From: Leptofilum sp050292445
GTDB taxonomy: Bacteria; Chloroflexota; Anaerolineae; Promineifilales; Promineifilaceae
Assembly (NCBI GenBank): GCA_050292445.1
Contig: JBNKLQ010000130.1
Span: 1-16,309, forward strand
Direction of reading: 5' to 3'
DNA length: 16,309 nt
Every line of letters begins with the position of its first letter. Position 1 is the stretch's first letter. Below the pieces are notes generated by a model that saw only the letters and a program-made list of their open reading frames with translations, was not told where the DNA came from and made no database searches. Position numbers and translations under genes: made by a program. Positions 14,759-16,309 of this stretch are shown piece after piece.

Positions 14759-16309
14759 TCAGCCTAGCACAATCTGGGAGCCAGTGACCGTTTTGCGCAC
14801 CTCAATGCGATTGGGAAAGGCGTCGCGCAGCTCATCGATGTGAGTAATGACCAAAATGCGCTGAAAATCGTCTTGGATAGTGTTGATGGCTTCGATGAGT
14901 CGCTGACGACCGTTTGGATCCTGGCTGCCAAATCCTTCATCAATCACCAGGGTTTGCAGCCGTGCCCCGGCCCGCTTGGCCAGCAGCTGGGACAGAGCCA
15001 GCCGGATGGCAAAATTAACCCGAAACTGTTCGCCACCGCTGTAATTGTCATACGGCCGTTCCCCAGCATGGTCCCGAATACGAATATCCAACGTTTCGGC
15101 CAGGGCGTCCCGGCTTTTGAGCTGGCGCTGTGTCTCAAACGAGACCGTCATCTCACCGCCAGTCAGACGATCCAGCAGTTCATTGGCCCGCTCCTCAATT
15201 TCTGGCAGCGCCTGTTCAATCAGCAGCGCCTGCACACCGCTCTTGCCACACGCTTTTTCCAGCAGCTTCAGCCGCTGAATCTGTTGGCTAACGGCCGTAC
15301 GCTGCCCAGCCAACTCTTTTTGCCGCTGGCGCTGATCGCCCAGCACCTCCAGCCGATTTTGGGCCACAGCCACCTTCTGGTTGGCCGCAATTTGCTCCTC
15401 GCGTAAGGCAAACACCTCTTTTTCCACGCCGCGCAGGTCGCCGCCATCGGCCGTCATTTGCGCCAGTTCGGCAACGGCCGTTTCATGCTGTTCCGTCAGT
15501 TCCGCCAACGACTCTTCTTGCTCGGCAATGCGCTTGCTGCCTTCAGCCAAGGCATCTTCCAGCGGCTTGACGGCCGCTTCCGCCCGCCGCAATTGCTGGT
15601 ATTGCTCTGGCACCTCGGCCAACGCCTGTCGCGCCTCGCGGGCCGTGCCGTGCGCGCTAGCATCGTAGCCCAATTGAGCCAGTTCCGCGTTCAGGCCCGT
15701 CAGAGTGGCTCTGGCTTCGGCGGCATAATCGTCGCTTTCCAACTGCTGCCGCACCGTGGCTAACTGATCCTGGCCCGATTCGGCCCAATCGGCCATGAAG
15801 CGATTGAGCTCGGCCAGACGGGCTTCATCGTTGGCCAGGCGCTGCTCCTGCTGACGGCGTTCATTTTCCAGGTCAGGCTTGTTTTGTACGGCCGTTCCCA
15901 GTTCAATCACTTGTTCCCGCAGCTCTGCCAAATTATCTTCCGCCAGCACCACTTCCAATTCGGCCAGTTGCGCCGCCTCGCCGGCTTCCCACTCAGCCAA
16001 CTGCTGGCTGATTTCACCCAGGCGGGCCTGCGCCTGCGCCTGCCGCGTCTGCTGGGTTTGCAGCGATTTTTCCAGCTGCGGTCGCTGAGCCACAGCACGG
16101 TCCAGCGCGGCAATCTGGCTGGCAAGCGTCTCGATGGTTTGTTTATTGCTGCGGAACCGCTCGCCCATCCCCGTGCCTTCGGTTTGCAGCTCAACCAACA
16201 CCTGGGTCCGGTGGTCTGCCGTGAGTTCCTGGCCGCACAGGGGGCAGCTGCCGCCAGTTTCCACCTCCAGCTGCTCGATGCGCGTTTTCAGGCGGTTCAT
16301 CTGCTCTTT
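14759..16309 (-). CDS. sbcC: Exonuclease SbcC, C-terminal half (5' end outside window)
   Basis: SbcC, the bacterial Rad50, works with the SbcD nuclease to open hairpins and clear double-strand ends. The frame stays open to the last base of the window, so the Met codon at 16300 is not the start. The first residues seen lead to the zinc hook CPLC (Cys codons 16244-16246 and 16235-16237), placing the window edge in the middle of the protein. A long Gln/Glu/Ala-rich antiparallel coiled coil follows to about 15240. The C-terminal ATPase lobe has the ABC signature NYSGGEQFR (about 15020-15050), Walker B and D-loop TLVIDEGFGSQD (about 14918-14955) and the H-loop THIDEL (about 14829-14848). All C-terminal ATPase motifs are intact. 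About half of the usual 1000-1050 residues are visible. It contains four ACGGCCGT octamers. Its partner sbcD would be expected beyond the right edge. Confidence 0.95.
   Translation of the reverse strand, partial: KEQMNRLKTRIEQLEVETGGSCPLCGQELTADHRTQVLVELQTEGTGMGERFRSNKQTIETLASQIAALDRAVAQRPQLEKSLQTQQTRQAQAQARLGEISQQLAEWEAGEAAQLAELEVVLAEDNLAELREQVIELGTAVQNKPDLENERRQQEQRLANDEARLAELNRFMADWAESGQDQLATVRQQLESDDYAAEARATLTGLNAELAQLGYDASAHGTAREARQALAEVPEQYQQLRRAEAAVKPLEDALAEGSKRIAEQEESLAELTEQHETAVAELAQMTADGGDLRGVEKEVFALREEQIAANQKVAVAQNRLEVLGDQRQRQKELAGQRTAVSQQIQRLKLLEKACGKSGVQALLIEQALPEIEERANELLDRLTGGEMTVSFETQRQLKSRDALAETLDIRIRDHAGERPYDNYSGGEQFRVNFAIRLALSQLLAKRAGARLQTLVIDEGFGSQDPNGRQRLIEAINTIQDDFQRILVITHIDELRDAFPNRIEVRKTVTGSQIVLG

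Overview
The window looks like a chromosomal segment of a Gram-positive-type (single-membrane) environmental bacterium, most likely a member of the Chloroflexota (Anaerolineae/Caldilineae-like). This is an inference. It rests on a very large SARP/BTAD-NB-ARC-TPR regulator, tandem cadherin-like repeat proteins ending in LysM domains, a bS21 with a Chloroflexota-like basic tail, and a mixed, roughly 50% GC content. No rRNA, tRNA, CRISPR array, transposase or integrase was seen.

Layout. (1) 1-2769, + strand, housekeeping: the 3' most of ilvD (branched-chain amino acid synthesis) followed by a phosphofructokinase. (2) 2820-10816, accessory surface/lectin region: a LysM protein A (-), a bulb-lectin/aerolysin-type protein (-) preceded in the same operon by a 74-residue protein (-), then divergently a 1193-residue AfsR-like regulator (+), which converges on LysM protein B (-), a longer paralogue of A. 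(3) 10817-11910: a 332-bp intergenic region with an imperfect 28-bp direct repeat, then a polyprenyl-phosphate sugar-phosphate transferase (+) with a strong terminator. (4) 11937-14535, - strand: response regulator, UbiA-type prenyltransferase, a truncated metallophosphoesterase remnant, a deoxynucleoside kinase and rpsU, with a clear rpsU terminator. (5) 14713-16309, - strand: the C-terminal half of SbcC, cut by the window edge.

How the genes may work together. Proteins A and B are predicted to be membrane-anchored, with Ig/cadherin-like spacers and LysM domains that bind glycan. The lectin/pore-forming protein recognises a sugar and could insert into membranes. The AfsR-like regulator is divergently transcribed from the lectin operon. 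The 99 bp between the two start codons contain a direct repeat with an 11-bp period, the spacing known for SARP operators. This makes 2820-10816 a candidate lectin/toxin and cell-surface module, which is an inference from gene order and domain content.

A second, unrelated signal runs through the whole window. The palindromic octamer ACGGCCGT occurs 29 times where about 0.25 would be expected by chance with equal base frequencies. It lies in all reading frames, on genes of both orientations, and in intergenic DNA. It resembles the HIP1 palindrome of cyanobacteria in behaviour but not in sequence.
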